Below are positions 52,045-61,911 of a stretch of DNA of 64,000 nucleotides, one piece after another (positions within the stretch are counted from its first letter, which is position 1; each line of letters begins with the position of its first letter). The notes beneath the pieces are model-generated. The model had not been told where the DNA came from. It searched no databases and saw only the letters and a list, made by a program, of their open reading frames with translations. The DNA is taken from positions 5,177,001 to 5,241,000 of the forward strand of contig NZ_JARKIN010000001.1 of the NCBI RefSeq assembly GCF_029351045.1, given 5' to 3'. The DNA comes from Streptomyces sp. WMMB303. Its GTDB lineage: Bacteria; Actinomycetota; Actinomycetes; Streptomycetales; Streptomycetaceae. The translations under genes and the position numbers were made by a program.

Positions 52045-53607
52045 TCAGCCCGCGGCGGCCTCGCTCTCTGCCAGCTCCGCCTGGAGCCGCTCGCTGAGCT
52101 GTACCACGTCCGCGAGTTCCCCGAACTCCCGGACGGCCCCGGCCGTGGTGCGGCGCAACCGGTTGTTGACCCGCTCGGAGCGCAGCCGCTTGGCGACGCC
52201 GAGGGCCTCACTGGCCCGGGCCACACACCCTTCGGGCTCCCGCTGGAGCAGGTGCACGCTGGCCATGCCGATCAGGTTGAGCGCGAAGGAGCGCCGGTGG
52301 CCGCCGCCCTGCGTCTCCCGGGCCTCCCTGGCGAACAGCTCGACGGCCCGCTCCATCGCGGGGCGTGCGAGCGAGGCGTAGGTGGGGCTGCGGCCGGAGG
52401 AGTAGGCCAGATCCCGGAAGGAGTGCGCGGTCTCCGCACACAACTCGGCCTCGGAGAAGAACCGGATCCAGTCGGGGTCCGGGTCCGAGCGGTCGATGTC
52501 CGTGAACGTTTCTTCCGCCATCCGGACCGCGCGCTTGCACTTCCCGGGCTGCCCCATGTTCGCGTAGGCGCGGGCCTCCATGGCGTGCAGCATGGCCTGG
52601 GTGCGTGCAGTGGCACCCTCCCGGCTGCCGTACTGCGCGAGGTGCACCAGCTCCAGGGCGTCCGCGGGGCGGCCCAGATGGATCATCTGGCGGCTCATCT
52701 TGCTCAGGACATACGACCCCAGGGGCCGGTCGCCGGCCTCCTTGGCCGCGTGCAGCGCCAGCACGAAGTACTTCTGCGCGGTGGGCTGGAGCCCGACGTC
52801 GTAGCTCATCCAGCCGGCGAGCTCGGAGAGTTCGGCGGTGACCCGGAAGAGCCGGCGGCGGACGGGTTCGGAGTGCCGCTCCTGGAGCAGGTCGGTGACC
52901 TCGTGGAGCTGGCCGACGACGGCCTTGCGGCGCAGCCCTCCTCCGCACTGGGCGTCCCAGCCGCGGAACATCTCGGTCGTCTGCTCCAGCAGCTCCAGTT
53001 CGGGTGCGGACAGCTGCGGCCCGCGTCGCGTGCCGTCCTCGCCGTCGTCGGCCCGGCGGCGCTGCCCGTCGCGGGGCGCGGGGACGGTGAGCCCGGGGAC
53101 CGTCGGCTCCCCCGGCGGTCCGGCCTCGGCTCCGGTGCCCGGCACCAGCCAGCGCTGCATGGGCTCGATCAGCGCGGGGCCCGCGGACACGGAGAGTGAG
53201 GCACCGAGGAAGCCGCGGTGGGCCAGCATCAGGTCGCTGCGGGTGAAGTCGCTGATCAGCGCCACGGTCTGCGGTCCGGCCCAGGGCAGGTCCACGCCGG
53301 AGGCGGCGGGGGACTGCCGGGCGGGGCGCAGCCCGAGGTCCTCGATGGCGACGACGCAGCCGAACCGCTCGGAGAACAGTTCGGAGAGGATGCGGGGGAT
53401 GGGCTCCCGGGGCTGCTCGCCGTCCAGCCACCGGCGCACCCGTGAGGTGTCGGTGCTGATGTGGTGCGCGCCCATCCGCCGTGCGCGGCGGTTGACCTGC
53501 CGTGCCAGTTCGCCCTTGGACCAGCCACTGCGCATGAACCACGAGCCCAGCCGCTCGTTCGGGCTCTTGCCCGTCTGGCCTCGCTCAGCCACTGGTAACG
53601 CCCCCAT
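52045..53607 (-). CDS. nsdA: NsdA-like regulator with N-terminal HTH-like region and TPR-type repeats
   Basis: This 520-residue protein has an N-terminal region resembling a helix-turn-helix plus conserved RWLDGEQPREPIPRILSELF, then an alpha-helical, tetratricopeptide-like region (YFVLALHAAKEAGDRPLGSY, ELVHLAQYGSREG, AELCAETAHSFRDLAYSSG). From memory the S. coelicolor homologue at this position, NsdA, is a negative regulator of sporulation and antibiotic production. It is divergent from the primase-polymerase-like gene. ATG at 53607 was used; ATG at 53691 would add 28 residues. Confidence 0.85.
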   Translation of the reverse strand: MGALPVAERGQTGKSPNERLGSWFMRSGWSKGELARQVNRRARRMGAHHISTDTSRVRRWLDGEQPREPIPRILSELFSERFGCVVAIEDLGLRPARQSPAASGVDLPWAGPQTVALISDFTRSDLMLAHRGFLGASLSVSAGPALIEPMQRWLVPGTGAEAGPPGEPTVPGLTVPAPRDGQRRRADDGEDGTRRGPQLSAPELELLEQTTEMFRGWDAQCGGGLRRKAVVGQLHEVTDLLQERHSEPVRRRLFRVTAELSELAGWMSYDVGLQPTAQKYFVLALHAAKEAGDRPLGSYVLSKMSRQMIHLGRPADALELVHLAQYGSREGATARTQAMLHAMEARAYANMGQPGKCKRAVRMAEETFTDIDRSDPDPDWIRFFSEAELCAETAHSFRDLAYSSGRSPTYASLARPAMERAVELFAREARETQGGGHRRSFALNLIGMASVHLLQREPEGCVARASEALGVAKRLRSERVNNRLRRTTAGAVREFGELADVVQLSERLQAELAESEAAAG

Positions 53608-53989
53608 CCCGCTTCGGTGACGCGCTCCCGACCGGACCGGTCCGCGCTCCTCCGCACCCGCCGCGCCCTCGGCCCCCGATGCCTCCGGCATAGTCGGTCG
53701 CCGCGCTCGCTCTCCACTGTGTGTACCGAAAGTAATCCTACGATCACGAACGAGGCGAGTGTAATTGCAGAATCGCCACCATTCGCCACCCCTTCGAATG
53801 AACCCGGAGGCGCACGGAGGCGCTTGACTTGACACCGGGGAAACAACTCCACGGGGAAGCCGCCCCCACCGCGCCCTGCTCTCACCCCTGAAGACCCCCA
53901 GGAGCCCCACAGGAGCTTCACAGGAGTTCCACCATCACTGTACGCAGTGAACTCGTAACCATAAGCATTCAGGATCCGTTGGAGTGAGC
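53608..53989. other. Divergent region between nsdA and the Prim-Pol-like gene
   Basis: There is no gene here. The region is comparatively AT-rich around 53730-53800. It contains a 9-base direct repeat CGGAGGCGC (53805-53813, 53815-53823), three 11-base repeats (53899-53931) and the dyad CACTG-TACG-CAGTG (53936-53949). Confidence 0.55.
53899..53931. repeat. Three phased 11-bp direct repeats
   Basis: Three contiguous units with consensus CAGGAGYYYCA lie at 53899-53909, 53910-53920 and 53921-53931. The 11-base period is close to one helical turn, so protein bound to each unit would sit on one DNA face. They lie 59 bases before the start of the downstream gene. Confidence 0.8.
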
Positions 53990-54721
53990 ATGGGCTTCAC
54001 GATCGGTGCCATCAGCGGTCTCAGCGGCATCCGCGAGATCCGCGAACTGCGGCCCGGCGCACGCAGGCGTGAACGCGCCCAGGTGTGCACCCGTGTCGCG
54101 GAGTACACGAGCCTGTGGGGCTGGGACCTGGTCCCCGGCGCCCGCGCCACCCGCTCGGGCGGCCGGGTCGCCTGTTCCTGCGGCGCGCGGGCCTGCCCCT
54201 CCCCAGGCGACCATCCGCTCGACGCCTCGCTGGAGGTACCGGCGGGCGCCACCGTGGAGGAGGCGTCCCGCGCCTGGGCGGCGGTTCCGGGCGCCGCCAT
54301 GCTGCTGCCGACGGGCCGTTCCTTCGACGTGATCGAGGTCGCCGAGCATGCCGCGCTGTGCGCACTGGCGCGGCTGGAGCGGATGGGCGTCCCGCTGGGT
54401 CCGGTGGCCGCGACCCCGGCCGGACGTGCCTGGTTCCTGGTCGCGCCGGGCGCGGCTGCCGAACTGCCCGAACTCCTCTACCGGATGGGCTGGGACGACG
54501 CCGATCTCGACCTGCGCGGCAGAGGGGAGGGCCAGCACATCACGGCACCGCCCTCCGATCTGGCCGGCCGCGGCCCCGTCCGCTGGCTCCGGCCGCCCAC
54601 GCTGGAACGCGCCGGCCGCCCGCCGCAGGCGCGTCTGCTGCTGGGCACGCTCGCCTACGTCTGCCACCGCTCATCCGTGGTGCGGCCGCGCACCCCGGAC
54701 GGGGCCGCGGCAGTGCGGTAG
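53990..54721 (+). CDS. Bifunctional DNA primase/polymerase N-terminal-domain-like protein
   Basis: This 243-residue protein resembles the Prim-Pol N-terminal domain proteins of streptomycetes. Recognisable parts are YTSLWGWDLVPGARATRSGG, a CSCGARACPSPGDHPLD cysteine cluster, and FDVIEVAEHAALCALARLERMG. The acidic catalytic residues of true primases were not clearly identified, so activity is doubtful. ATG at 53990 has GGAG six bases upstream; the earlier GTG at 53984 is weaker. It converges on ftsY. Confidence 0.75.
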   Translation: MGFTIGAISGLSGIREIRELRPGARRRERAQVCTRVAEYTSLWGWDLVPGARATRSGGRVACSCGARACPSPGDHPLDASLEVPAGATVEEASRAWAAVPGAAMLLPTGRSFDVIEVAEHAALCALARLERMGVPLGPVAATPAGRAWFLVAPGAAAELPELLYRMGWDDADLDLRGRGEGQHITAPPSDLAGRGPVRWLRPPTLERAGRPPQARLLLGTLAYVCHRSSVVRPRTPDGAAAVR

Positions 54722-54779
54722 CCCCCTCCGCTCGCGACGCACCACCGCGGCGCACGGCGCCCGATCGTCCCCCGGGATG

Positions 54780-54829
54780 CGAGCGGCTCCGCCGCGACGC
54801 CTCGGGGGACGCCGCGGCGGAGCCGCTCG
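54780..54829. terminator. Bidirectional hairpin terminator between the Prim-Pol-like gene and ftsY
   Basis: A perfect 17-bp stem (54780-54796 with 54813-54829) and 16-base loop lie between two converging genes. Confidence 0.8.
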
Positions 54830-54859
54830 GTCGACGGTACGCACGCTGATACCGGCCCG

Positions 54860-56089
54860 TCAGCCCTCCTGGACCAGGGCGTCCACGAACGCCTCCGGCT
54901 CGAAGGGCGCCAGGTCGTCGGCGCCCTCACCGAGGCCGACGAGCTTGACCGGGACGCCGAGCTCGCGCTGGACGGCCACCACGATGCCGCCCTTGGCCGT
55001 ACCGTCCAGCTTGGTGAGGACGATGCCGGTGATGTCCACGACCTCGGCGAACACCCGCGCCTGTACCAGGCCGTTCTGGCCCGTCGTGGCGTCCAGCACC
55101 AGCAGCACCTCGTCCACCGGGGCCTGCTTCTCCACGACGCGCTTGACCTTGCCGAGTTCGTCCATGAGCCCGGTCTTGGTGTGCAGTCGGCCCGCCGTGT
55201 CGATCAGCACCACATCGGCGCTCGCCTCGGTGCCCTGCTTGACCGCGTCGAACGCGACCGAGGCGGGATCGCCGCTCTCCGGGCCCCGGACGGTACGGGC
55301 ACCCACCCGGGTGCCCCAGGTCTCGAGCTGGTCGGCCGCGGCGGCGCGGAAGGTGTCGGCCGCGCCGAGCACAACGGACTTGCCGTCCGCCACCAGCACC
55401 CGGGCGAGCTTGCCGGTGGTGGTGGTCTTGCCGGTGCCGTTGACGCCGACGACGAGCACCACGCCCGGGCGGTCGACGGCGCCCTCCACCTCCGTGTGCA
55501 CCGTGCGGTCCAGGTCGGTGCCGACCAGCGTGAGGAGCTCCTCACGCAGCAGGCCGCGCAGTTCCTCGGGGGTGCGGGTGCCGAGCACCTTGACGCGTTC
55601 CCGCAGCCGCTCCACCAGCTCCTGGGTGGGGCCGACCCCGACATCGGCGGTCAGCAGGGTGTCCTCGACCTCCTCCCAGGTGTCCTCGTCCAGATGCTCC
55701 CGGGACAGCAGGGTCAGCAGCCCCTTGCCGAGGGAGTTCTGGGAGCGGGAGAGCCGGTCGCGCAGCCGCACCAGCCGTCCGGCCGTCGGGGCCGGGGTCT
55801 CGACCTCGAGCGGAGCGGCGGCCTCCGCGGCGGTGGCGGGCGCCTCGGCCGCCTCCTCGGCCTCGGGAAGACCGACCTCTTCGACGGTGCGGCGGGCGCC
55901 TTCGGGCGGGGCCTCCGCCTCCTCTCCGACCTTGGGTTCGGCTGTGCGGGCGGGGGTCCGGGTGGTGCTCCCGGCGGTGTCGGGCTGCTGGGCCTCGGCC
56001 GCCTTCTTCTTCCGGCCGCTGACCACGAGCCCGCTGACCGCGGCGAGCGCGACCACGGCGATGACTACTACAAGGATGACGATTTCCAT
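54860..56089 (-). CDS. ftsY: Signal recognition particle receptor FtsY
   Basis: This 409-residue SRP receptor GTPase has an N-terminal membrane helix (IVILVVVIAVVALAAVSGLVV), an acidic Ala/Glu/Pro-rich A domain of about 80 residues, the N domain, Walker A GVNGTGKTT, DTAGRLHTK and TKLDGTAKGGIV G motifs. The membrane helix is typical of actinomycete FtsY. ATG at 56089 has TGGAG upstream at a good distance. It works with Ffh. Confidence 0.96.
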   Translation of the reverse strand: MEIVILVVVIAVVALAAVSGLVVSGRKKKAAEAQQPDTAGSTTRTPARTAEPKVGEEAEAPPEGARRTVEEVGLPEAEEAAEAPATAAEAAAPLEVETPAPTAGRLVRLRDRLSRSQNSLGKGLLTLLSREHLDEDTWEEVEDTLLTADVGVGPTQELVERLRERVKVLGTRTPEELRGLLREELLTLVGTDLDRTVHTEVEGAVDRPGVVLVVGVNGTGKTTTTGKLARVLVADGKSVVLGAADTFRAAAADQLETWGTRVGARTVRGPESGDPASVAFDAVKQGTEASADVVLIDTAGRLHTKTGLMDELGKVKRVVEKQAPVDEVLLVLDATTGQNGLVQARVFAEVVDITGIVLTKLDGTAKGGIVVAVQRELGVPVKLVGLGEGADDLAPFEPEAFVDALVQEG

Positions 56090-56487
56090 AGCGGCTCCAG
56101 TATCGACCACCGGCAAGGCTGCACGGCCATTCCCTCTTCGCGCGTGCTCCACCACGGTCCAGCACGCGCATCGCCGTCCACCGGGTGGGGGTACCCCGTG
56201 GTCGTCGGGGAGCACCACGGCTCGCGGCGGCCGGCTCCCGGTGCCCTTCTCCCCCGGCGGGCGCGCTATCGGCGCTGACACGGCACCCGCTGGTGACGGC
56301 CTGCGCGATTCCGGCGCCGCTGTACGACCCGCTGCGGCTACTGGTGGCAGAGGTCATGCCCCGGCTGCCGGAGAGCGGGAGCTGAGGGTCTGCCGGGGTG
56401 GCGGGCAGCGGCCCCGGACAGCCCGCTGCCCCGGCTCCTGGCGAAGGAACCGGGGCAGCGCCGTGCGAGGAGTGGGCGGCGGGGGGG
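56090..56487. other. Intergenic region upstream of ftsY
   Basis: No supported gene was recognised; open frames are shadows. It holds the ftsY leader on the left and the glcP terminator at 56424-56460 on the right. A short uncharacterised open frame (56185-56385, plus strand) has no visible domain and is not annotated. Confidence 0.4.
56424..56460 (-). terminator. Terminator of the glucose permease gene
   Basis: An 11-bp perfect stem (56424-56434 with 56450-56460) extends inward with a TCCT/AGGA pair after one mismatch. It begins 28 bases beyond the stop of the minus-strand gene. Confidence 0.72.
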
Positions 56488-57927
56488 CTAGCCCATCTCC
56501 TCCAACGCCTTGCCCTTCGGCTCCGGCACCCACTTGAGGATGAACGGGATCGAGAGCAGGGCGAAGACCGTGTAGCCGACGTAGGTGGCGGACAGGTTCC
56601 ACTCCGAGAGGCTCGGGAAGCTCGCGGTGATGGCCCAGTTGGCCACCCACTGCGCGGACGCTGCGATACCGAGCCCGGCGGCGCGGATCTTGTTCGGGAA
56701 GATCTCGCCGAGCAGCACCCAGACGACCACGCCCCAGGAGAGGGCGAAGAACAGCGTGAAGGTGTGTGCGCCGACCAGCGCGACGACGCCCTGCGCGTCC
56801 GGCAGCGAGACGTTGTCACCGGAGCCGGTCTTGGCGGAGAACGCCCAGGCGACCGAGCCCAGCGAGAGGGCCATGCCGACGGAGCCGATCAGCGCGAGCG
56901 GCTTCCGGCCGATCCGGTCGACGAAGACCATGGCGATGGCGGTGCCGACGATGTTCACGATCGAGGTCGTGAAGGAGTAGAAGAACGAGCTCTCCGGGTT
57001 GATGCCGACCGACTGCCACAGCGTCGAGGAGTAGTAGAAGACGACATTGATGCCGACGAGCTGCTGGAAGACGGAGAGTCCGATACCGACCCAGACGATG
57101 GGCAGCAGGCCGAAGCGCCCGCCGAGCAGGTCCCGGAAGGTGGACTTGTGCTCGCTGCGCATCGCGGTCTCGATCTCGCCGATCCGGGTGTCGAGGCTGC
57201 CGTGCTCGCCCTCGACGCCGGCCAGCACCTCACGGGCCTTGTCCCGGCGGCCGACGGAGATCAGGAAGCGCGGGGACTCCGGGATGGCGAAGGAGAGCAG
57301 GAAGTAGCCGACGGCGGGGATCACCATGATGCCGAGCATCCACTGCCAGGCTTCCAGCCCGGCGACGTCCCCGCGCTGCTTGCCGTCGGCGAGGTTGAGG
57401 ATGCCCCAGTTGACGAGCTGCGACACGGCGATGCCGAGCACGATCGCGCCCTGCTGGAAGGAGGCGAGGCGGCCGCGGTAGGCGGGCGGGGAGACCTCGG
57501 CGATGTAGGCCGGGCCGATGACGGAGGCCATACCGATGGCGATACCGCCCAGCACCCGCCACATGGCCAGGTCCCACAGGGCGAAGGGCAGCGCCGAGCC
57601 GACGGCGCTGACGACGAAGAGGACGGCGGCCAGCCGCATGACCTTGATGCGGCCTATTCGGTCGGCGGTCCGTCCGGCGACGGCGGCGCCGATCGCGCTG
57701 CCGATCAGGGCGGCGGCGATGACCTGCGCGAGCATCGCGGAGCCGACGTCGAAGCGGCCGCGGATCGCCTCCACCGCCCCGTTGATCACTGAGCTGTCGT
57801 AGCCGAAGAGGAAGCCGCCCATGGCGGCTGCTGCGGTGATGAAGACGACACGGCCGAGGGGCGCGGTGTGCGCTCCGGTGCCTGGCCGCGGCTGTGGCGT
57901 CTGCGCTTCCTGCGCTGTGCTGGTCAC
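56488..57927 (-). CDS. glcP: Sugar-porter MFS transporter, probable glucose permease
   Basis: This 479-residue, 12-helix sugar porter imports a sugar with a proton. The markers are GGFLFGYDSSVINGAV in helix 1, GRTADRIGRIKVMR, PESPRFL, and VDRIGRKPLALIG. From memory its position between ftsY and smc matches S. coelicolor glcP1, the main glucose permease that supports glucose repression. GTG at 57927 follows AGGAGAA at a good distance. The upstream region has TTCATGAA (58059-58066) in an AT-rich patch that could be an operator. Confidence 0.85.
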   Translation of the reverse strand: MTSTAQEAQTPQPRPGTGAHTAPLGRVVFITAAAAMGGFLFGYDSSVINGAVEAIRGRFDVGSAMLAQVIAAALIGSAIGAAVAGRTADRIGRIKVMRLAAVLFVVSAVGSALPFALWDLAMWRVLGGIAIGMASVIGPAYIAEVSPPAYRGRLASFQQGAIVLGIAVSQLVNWGILNLADGKQRGDVAGLEAWQWMLGIMVIPAVGYFLLSFAIPESPRFLISVGRRDKAREVLAGVEGEHGSLDTRIGEIETAMRSEHKSTFRDLLGGRFGLLPIVWVGIGLSVFQQLVGINVVFYYSSTLWQSVGINPESSFFYSFTTSIVNIVGTAIAMVFVDRIGRKPLALIGSVGMALSLGSVAWAFSAKTGSGDNVSLPDAQGVVALVGAHTFTLFFALSWGVVVWVLLGEIFPNKIRAAGLGIAASAQWVANWAITASFPSLSEWNLSATYVGYTVFALLSIPFILKWVPEPKGKALEEMG

Positions 57928-58163
57928 GTTCTTCTCCTGAGGTTCCCCGGCGCCGGTGCCGGGTGGGGATGCCACCGTGCAAGGAACGAAGACGGGCCTG
58001 CGCGGGGGATCGCGCCGGCCTCCGGCTAACGGCGGCTTCTCAGACTGTAAATGTTCAATTCATGAAGTCAATAGGTCAGCTTCTGCGAATCAGAGCACAC
58101 GAAGCGAGATCATCGTTCGACTTATGAAGAGAAGAAGTCGCCTCCGATCAGCTCAGCGTCCGC

Positions 58164-61100
58164 TCAGGACAGCCGCTGACTGATCACCTTGGAGACGCCG
58201 TCACCCTGCATGGAAACCCCGTAGAGCGCGTCGGCGACCTCCATCGTGCGCTTCTGATGGGTGATCACGATCAGCTGGGAGCTGTCCTTGAGCTCTTCCA
58301 TGATCCGGATCAGCCGCTGCAGATTGGTGTCGTCCAGCGCCGCCTCGACCTCGTCCATCACATAGAACGGGCTGGGCCGGGCCTTGAAGATCGAGACCAG
58401 CAGCGCGACCGCCGTCAGGGACCGCTCGCCACCCGAGAGCAGCGAGAGCCGCTTGACCTTCTTGCCCGGCGGCCGGGCCTCCACGTCCACGCCCGTGGAC
58501 AGCATGTCGCCCGGGTCGGTGAGCACCAGCCGGCCCTCGCCGCCGGGAAACAGCCGCGCGAAGACACCCTCGAACTCGCGCGCGGTGTCATGGTAAGCCT
58601 CCGTGAAGACCTGCTCGACCCGCTCGTCCACCTCCTTGACGACCTGCAGCAGGTCGGCGCGGGTCTTCTTCAGGTCCTCCAGCTGCTCACTCAGAAACTG
58701 GTGCCGCTCCTCGAGCGCCGCGAACTCCTCCAGCGCCAGCGGGTTGACCTTCCCCAGCTTCTGGTAGGCCCGCTCGGCCGCCTTGAGCCGCTTCTCCTGC
58801 TCGGCCCGGACGAACGGCACCGGCGTGTTCCGCGGATGCTCCGGGTCCTCGGGCAGCTCCTCGCCCTCCGCGGGCGGGGAGGGCGGCACCGGCTGGTCGG
58901 GGCCGTAGTCGCGGACCAGCCCCGCAGGCTCGACGCCCAGCTCCTCCAGCGCCTTGGTCTCCAACTGCTCGATGCGCATCCGCTTCTCGGCGCCGAGCAC
59001 CTCGCCGCGGTGCACCGAGTCGGTGAGCTTGTCCAGCTCCTCCTTGAGCCCCCGGCCCCGGCCCCGCTCATCGGCCAGCGTACGTTCGCGCTCCGCCTTG
59101 GTCCGCTCGACGTCCTCGCGCTCCTGTCCGGCCCGCTCCAGCGACGCCTCGACATGGGCGAGCAACTGCCGGGCGCCGTCCGCGACGGCCCGTGCGACCT
59201 CCGCCTCGTGGCGCAGCCGCGCCCGACGCTCCTCGGCCCGGGCCCGGGCCTCACGTTCGGCGCGGGCGCCCCGGTCCAGGGAGTCGGCCCGGCCGGCGAT
59301 CGCCTTGACCCGCTCCTCGTGTGTACGGACCTGGAGCCGGGCCTCCATCTCGGTCTGCCGCGCGTTGGCGCCGTCGGCCGCGAGCCGGTCGCGGACCGAG
59401 GTGTCGGGGTCCTCGGCGCCCTCCGCCTCCTGCGCCTCCTCGGCCGAGGCCAGGCTCTCGGCCAGTTCCTCGGCCTCCTGCCGGGCCGCGGCCAGCGCCT
59501 CCTGCGCCTTGGCCACCGCGGCCGCGGCGCGCTCGGCCTCGCCCTGAGCCGCCCTGGCCTGCCCCGCGAGGGTGCCCACCCGGCCGGCGACCCGCGCCTT
59601 CTCCCGCTCCGCGCTGCTCCTGCGCGCTGCGATCTCCTCCAGTTCCGCCGCGCGCCTCCGGCGCTCCACGGCAGCCCTGTCCTGCTCTTGGGCGAGCCGC
59701 TCGCAGCGCTCCTCGAGCTCGGTGAGCTGTGCGGCCGCCTCGTCCACCGCGGCCTGGGCCTCCAGCAGGGAGGGCGCTCCCTCCGATCCGCCGCCGGCGC
59801 GGTGGGCGGAGAGGAGGTCTCCCTGCGCGGTGACGGCGGTGTGGTCCGGGTGCGCTCTGACGACCGCCTCCGCCGCCTCCAGGGTGTCGACCACGACGGT
59901 GCGGTCGAGGAGTCGCTCCACGGCCGGGCGGAGCCGCTCCGGTGCCGTCACCAGGGAGACGGCCGGGATGCCCACGGAGCGGGTGCCGGGATGTCCCCGG
60001 GTGCCGTCGGTGCCCGGCGCCCGGTCGTCGGCCACCAGCAGCGACGCGCGTCCGGCGTCCTCCTTGCGCAGCAGCCGCAAGGCCTCGGCCGCCGTCGACA
60101 CGTCCGCCACGGCCACGGCGTCGGCGGCCGCGCCGAGGGCGGCCGCTATGGGCAACTCGTGACCCGCGGTCACGGCCAGCAGCTCGGCCGCCGGACCCAG
60201 CAGGCCGGTGAGCCGGTCCTTGGCGGCCAGGAGCGCCGCGGTGCCGTCCTTGCGGCGCAGATTCAGCGCGAGCGTGTCGTGGCGGGCGGCGGTCGCCGCG
60301 CGTTCGCGCTCCGCCGTGGTCAGCGCGTCGCGGGCCGCGCCGAGGGCCCGCTCGGCCTCGGCCAGCGCGCGCTTGGCCTCCTCGTGCCGGTCCGTCAGCT
60401 GCACGTCACCCTCATCGAGGCCGTCGGCCTCGCCACGCAGCTCCTCGTACTCGGTCCGGGCCTGCTCGGCGCGGTGGAGGGCCTCGTCGCGCGCGGCGGC
60501 CAGGCGCTCGATCTCGGACTCGGCCGAGGCGGCGCGGCTGCGCGCGGCCCCCGCCTTCCCGCGCAGCCGCTCAAGGCTCTCCCGGCGGTCGGCGAGCGCG
60601 CGTGCCGCGTCCCGGAGTCGACGCTCCTCCTGCTCCAGCCGCCGCTCCAACTCGGCGCGGTGCGAGACCGTGTCCTCCAGCGCGGTGCTCGCGGCCTCCA
60701 ACGCGGCCTCCAGTTCGGCCTCCTGCTCCCGGATCCGGGCCGCCTCGCGCTCCATCTCCTCCGGATCCCGGCCCCTGCGCTCCTCCGCCTGGGGCGCGGC
60801 CGCGTGCTGGACGCGCTGATCGGCCAGACCGATGGTGCCCCGCACCCGCTCGGCCAGCCGGGAGAGTTCGTACCAGGTCTGCTGGGCCCGCTCCAACCGG
60901 GGCGCCAGGGTGCGGACCTGCTGCTCCAGGTCGGCCTCGCGGCGCTGGGCCTCCCTCAGCTCGGCCTCCGCGGCCTGCTTGCGCTGCTTGAGCTCGGCCT
61001 CGTCGGCGACCTCCGTCCGCAGCGCCTCGCGCAGTGCGACCAGGTCGTCGGCCAGCAGCCGCAGCCGTGCGTCGCGCAGATCAGCCTGGATGACCTGGGC

Positions 61101-61742
61101 TCTGCGGGCCACGGCCGCCTGCCGCCCGAGCGGCTTGAGCTGGCGGCGCAGCTCGTCGGTGAGGTCCTGGACGCGGGAGAGGTTCGCCTGCATGGCGTCC
61201 AGCTTCCGCAGCGCCTTCTCCTTGCGCTTGCGGTGCTTGAGGACGCCGGCCGCTTCCTCGATGAAGGCGCGCCGCCCGGTCGGGTCGGCGTGCAGCACCC
61301 CGTCGAGCTGGCCCTGGCCGACGATGACGTGCATCTCGCGGCCGATGCCGGAGTCGGAGAGCAGCTCCTGCATGTCCAGAAGCCGGCAGGTGTCGCCGTT
61401 GATCTGGTACTCGCTGCCCCCGTTGCGGAACATGATCCGGGTGAGGGTGACTTCGGAGTAGTCGATGGGCAGCGCGCCGTCGGCGTTGTCGATGGTCAGC
61501 GAGACCTCGGCGCGGCCCAGCGGTGGGCGGCCCGTGGTCCCGGCGAAGATGACGTCCTCCATCTTGCCGCCGCGCAGCGACTTGGCGCCCTGCTCCCCCA
61601 TCACCCAGGAGAGGGCGTCGACCACGTTGGACTTGCCCGAGCCGTTCGGGCCGACGACGCAGGTGATGCCGGGCTCGAAGCGCAGCGTCGTGGCGGAGGC
61701 GAAGGACTTGAATCCCCGCAGTGTCAGGCTCTTGAGGTGCAC
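58164..61742 (-). CDS. smc: Chromosome segregation protein SMC
   Basis: This 1192-residue condensin ATPase has the N-terminal FKSFASATTLRFEPG and Walker A GPNGSGKSN, two long coiled coils around a hinge at about residues 500-680, and a C-terminal head with LSGGERSLTAVALL and Walker B YVMDEVEAALDD. It compacts and organises chromosomes, important when streptomycete hyphae form spore chains. The GTG at 61742 (VHLKSLTLRG) is preferred; GTG at 61754 would add four residues. No weakness was seen in any motif. Confidence 0.96.
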   Translation of the reverse strand: MHLKSLTLRGFKSFASATTLRFEPGITCVVGPNGSGKSNVVDALSWVMGEQGAKSLRGGKMEDVIFAGTTGRPPLGRAEVSLTIDNADGALPIDYSEVTLTRIMFRNGGSEYQINGDTCRLLDMQELLSDSGIGREMHVIVGQGQLDGVLHADPTGRRAFIEEAAGVLKHRKRKEKALRKLDAMQANLSRVQDLTDELRRQLKPLGRQAAVARRAQVIQADLRDARLRLLADDLVALREALRTEVADEAELKQRKQAAEAELREAQRREADLEQQVRTLAPRLERAQQTWYELSRLAERVRGTIGLADQRVQHAAAPQAEERRGRDPEEMEREAARIREQEAELEAALEAASTALEDTVSHRAELERRLEQEERRLRDAARALADRRESLERLRGKAGAARSRAASAESEIERLAAARDEALHRAEQARTEYEELRGEADGLDEGDVQLTDRHEEAKRALAEAERALGAARDALTTAERERAATAARHDTLALNLRRKDGTAALLAAKDRLTGLLGPAAELLAVTAGHELPIAAALGAAADAVAVADVSTAAEALRLLRKEDAGRASLLVADDRAPGTDGTRGHPGTRSVGIPAVSLVTAPERLRPAVERLLDRTVVVDTLEAAEAVVRAHPDHTAVTAQGDLLSAHRAGGGSEGAPSLLEAQAAVDEAAAQLTELEERCERLAQEQDRAAVERRRRAAELEEIAARRSSAEREKARVAGRVGTLAGQARAAQGEAERAAAAVAKAQEALAAARQEAEELAESLASAEEAQEAEGAEDPDTSVRDRLAADGANARQTEMEARLQVRTHEERVKAIAGRADSLDRGARAEREARARAEERRARLRHEAEVARAVADGARQLLAHVEASLERAGQEREDVERTKAERERTLADERGRGRGLKEELDKLTDSVHRGEVLGAEKRMRIEQLETKALEELGVEPAGLVRDYGPDQPVPPSPPAEGEELPEDPEHPRNTPVPFVRAEQEKRLKAAERAYQKLGKVNPLALEEFAALEERHQFLSEQLEDLKKTRADLLQVVKEVDERVEQVFTEAYHDTAREFEGVFARLFPGGEGRLVLTDPGDMLSTGVDVEARPPGKKVKRLSLLSGGERSLTAVALLVSIFKARPSPFYVMDEVEAALDDTNLQRLIRIMEELKDSSQLIVITHQKRTMEVADALYGVSMQGDGVSKVISQRLS

Positions 61743-61911
61743 GCGTCCGGACACTACCGAGGGAGGCCGGGAGATGTCGCGCCGACGGCGCCGAAGCGGC
61801 GGGAAGGGTTTCGCGCGGGGGTTTCGCCTGGAGGAGGCGGGGGCAGATCAGACGTAACGCATCGCGCCACGATGAGCACACATCCCACACCCCAGCGGAT
61901 CACCAGGAGAC

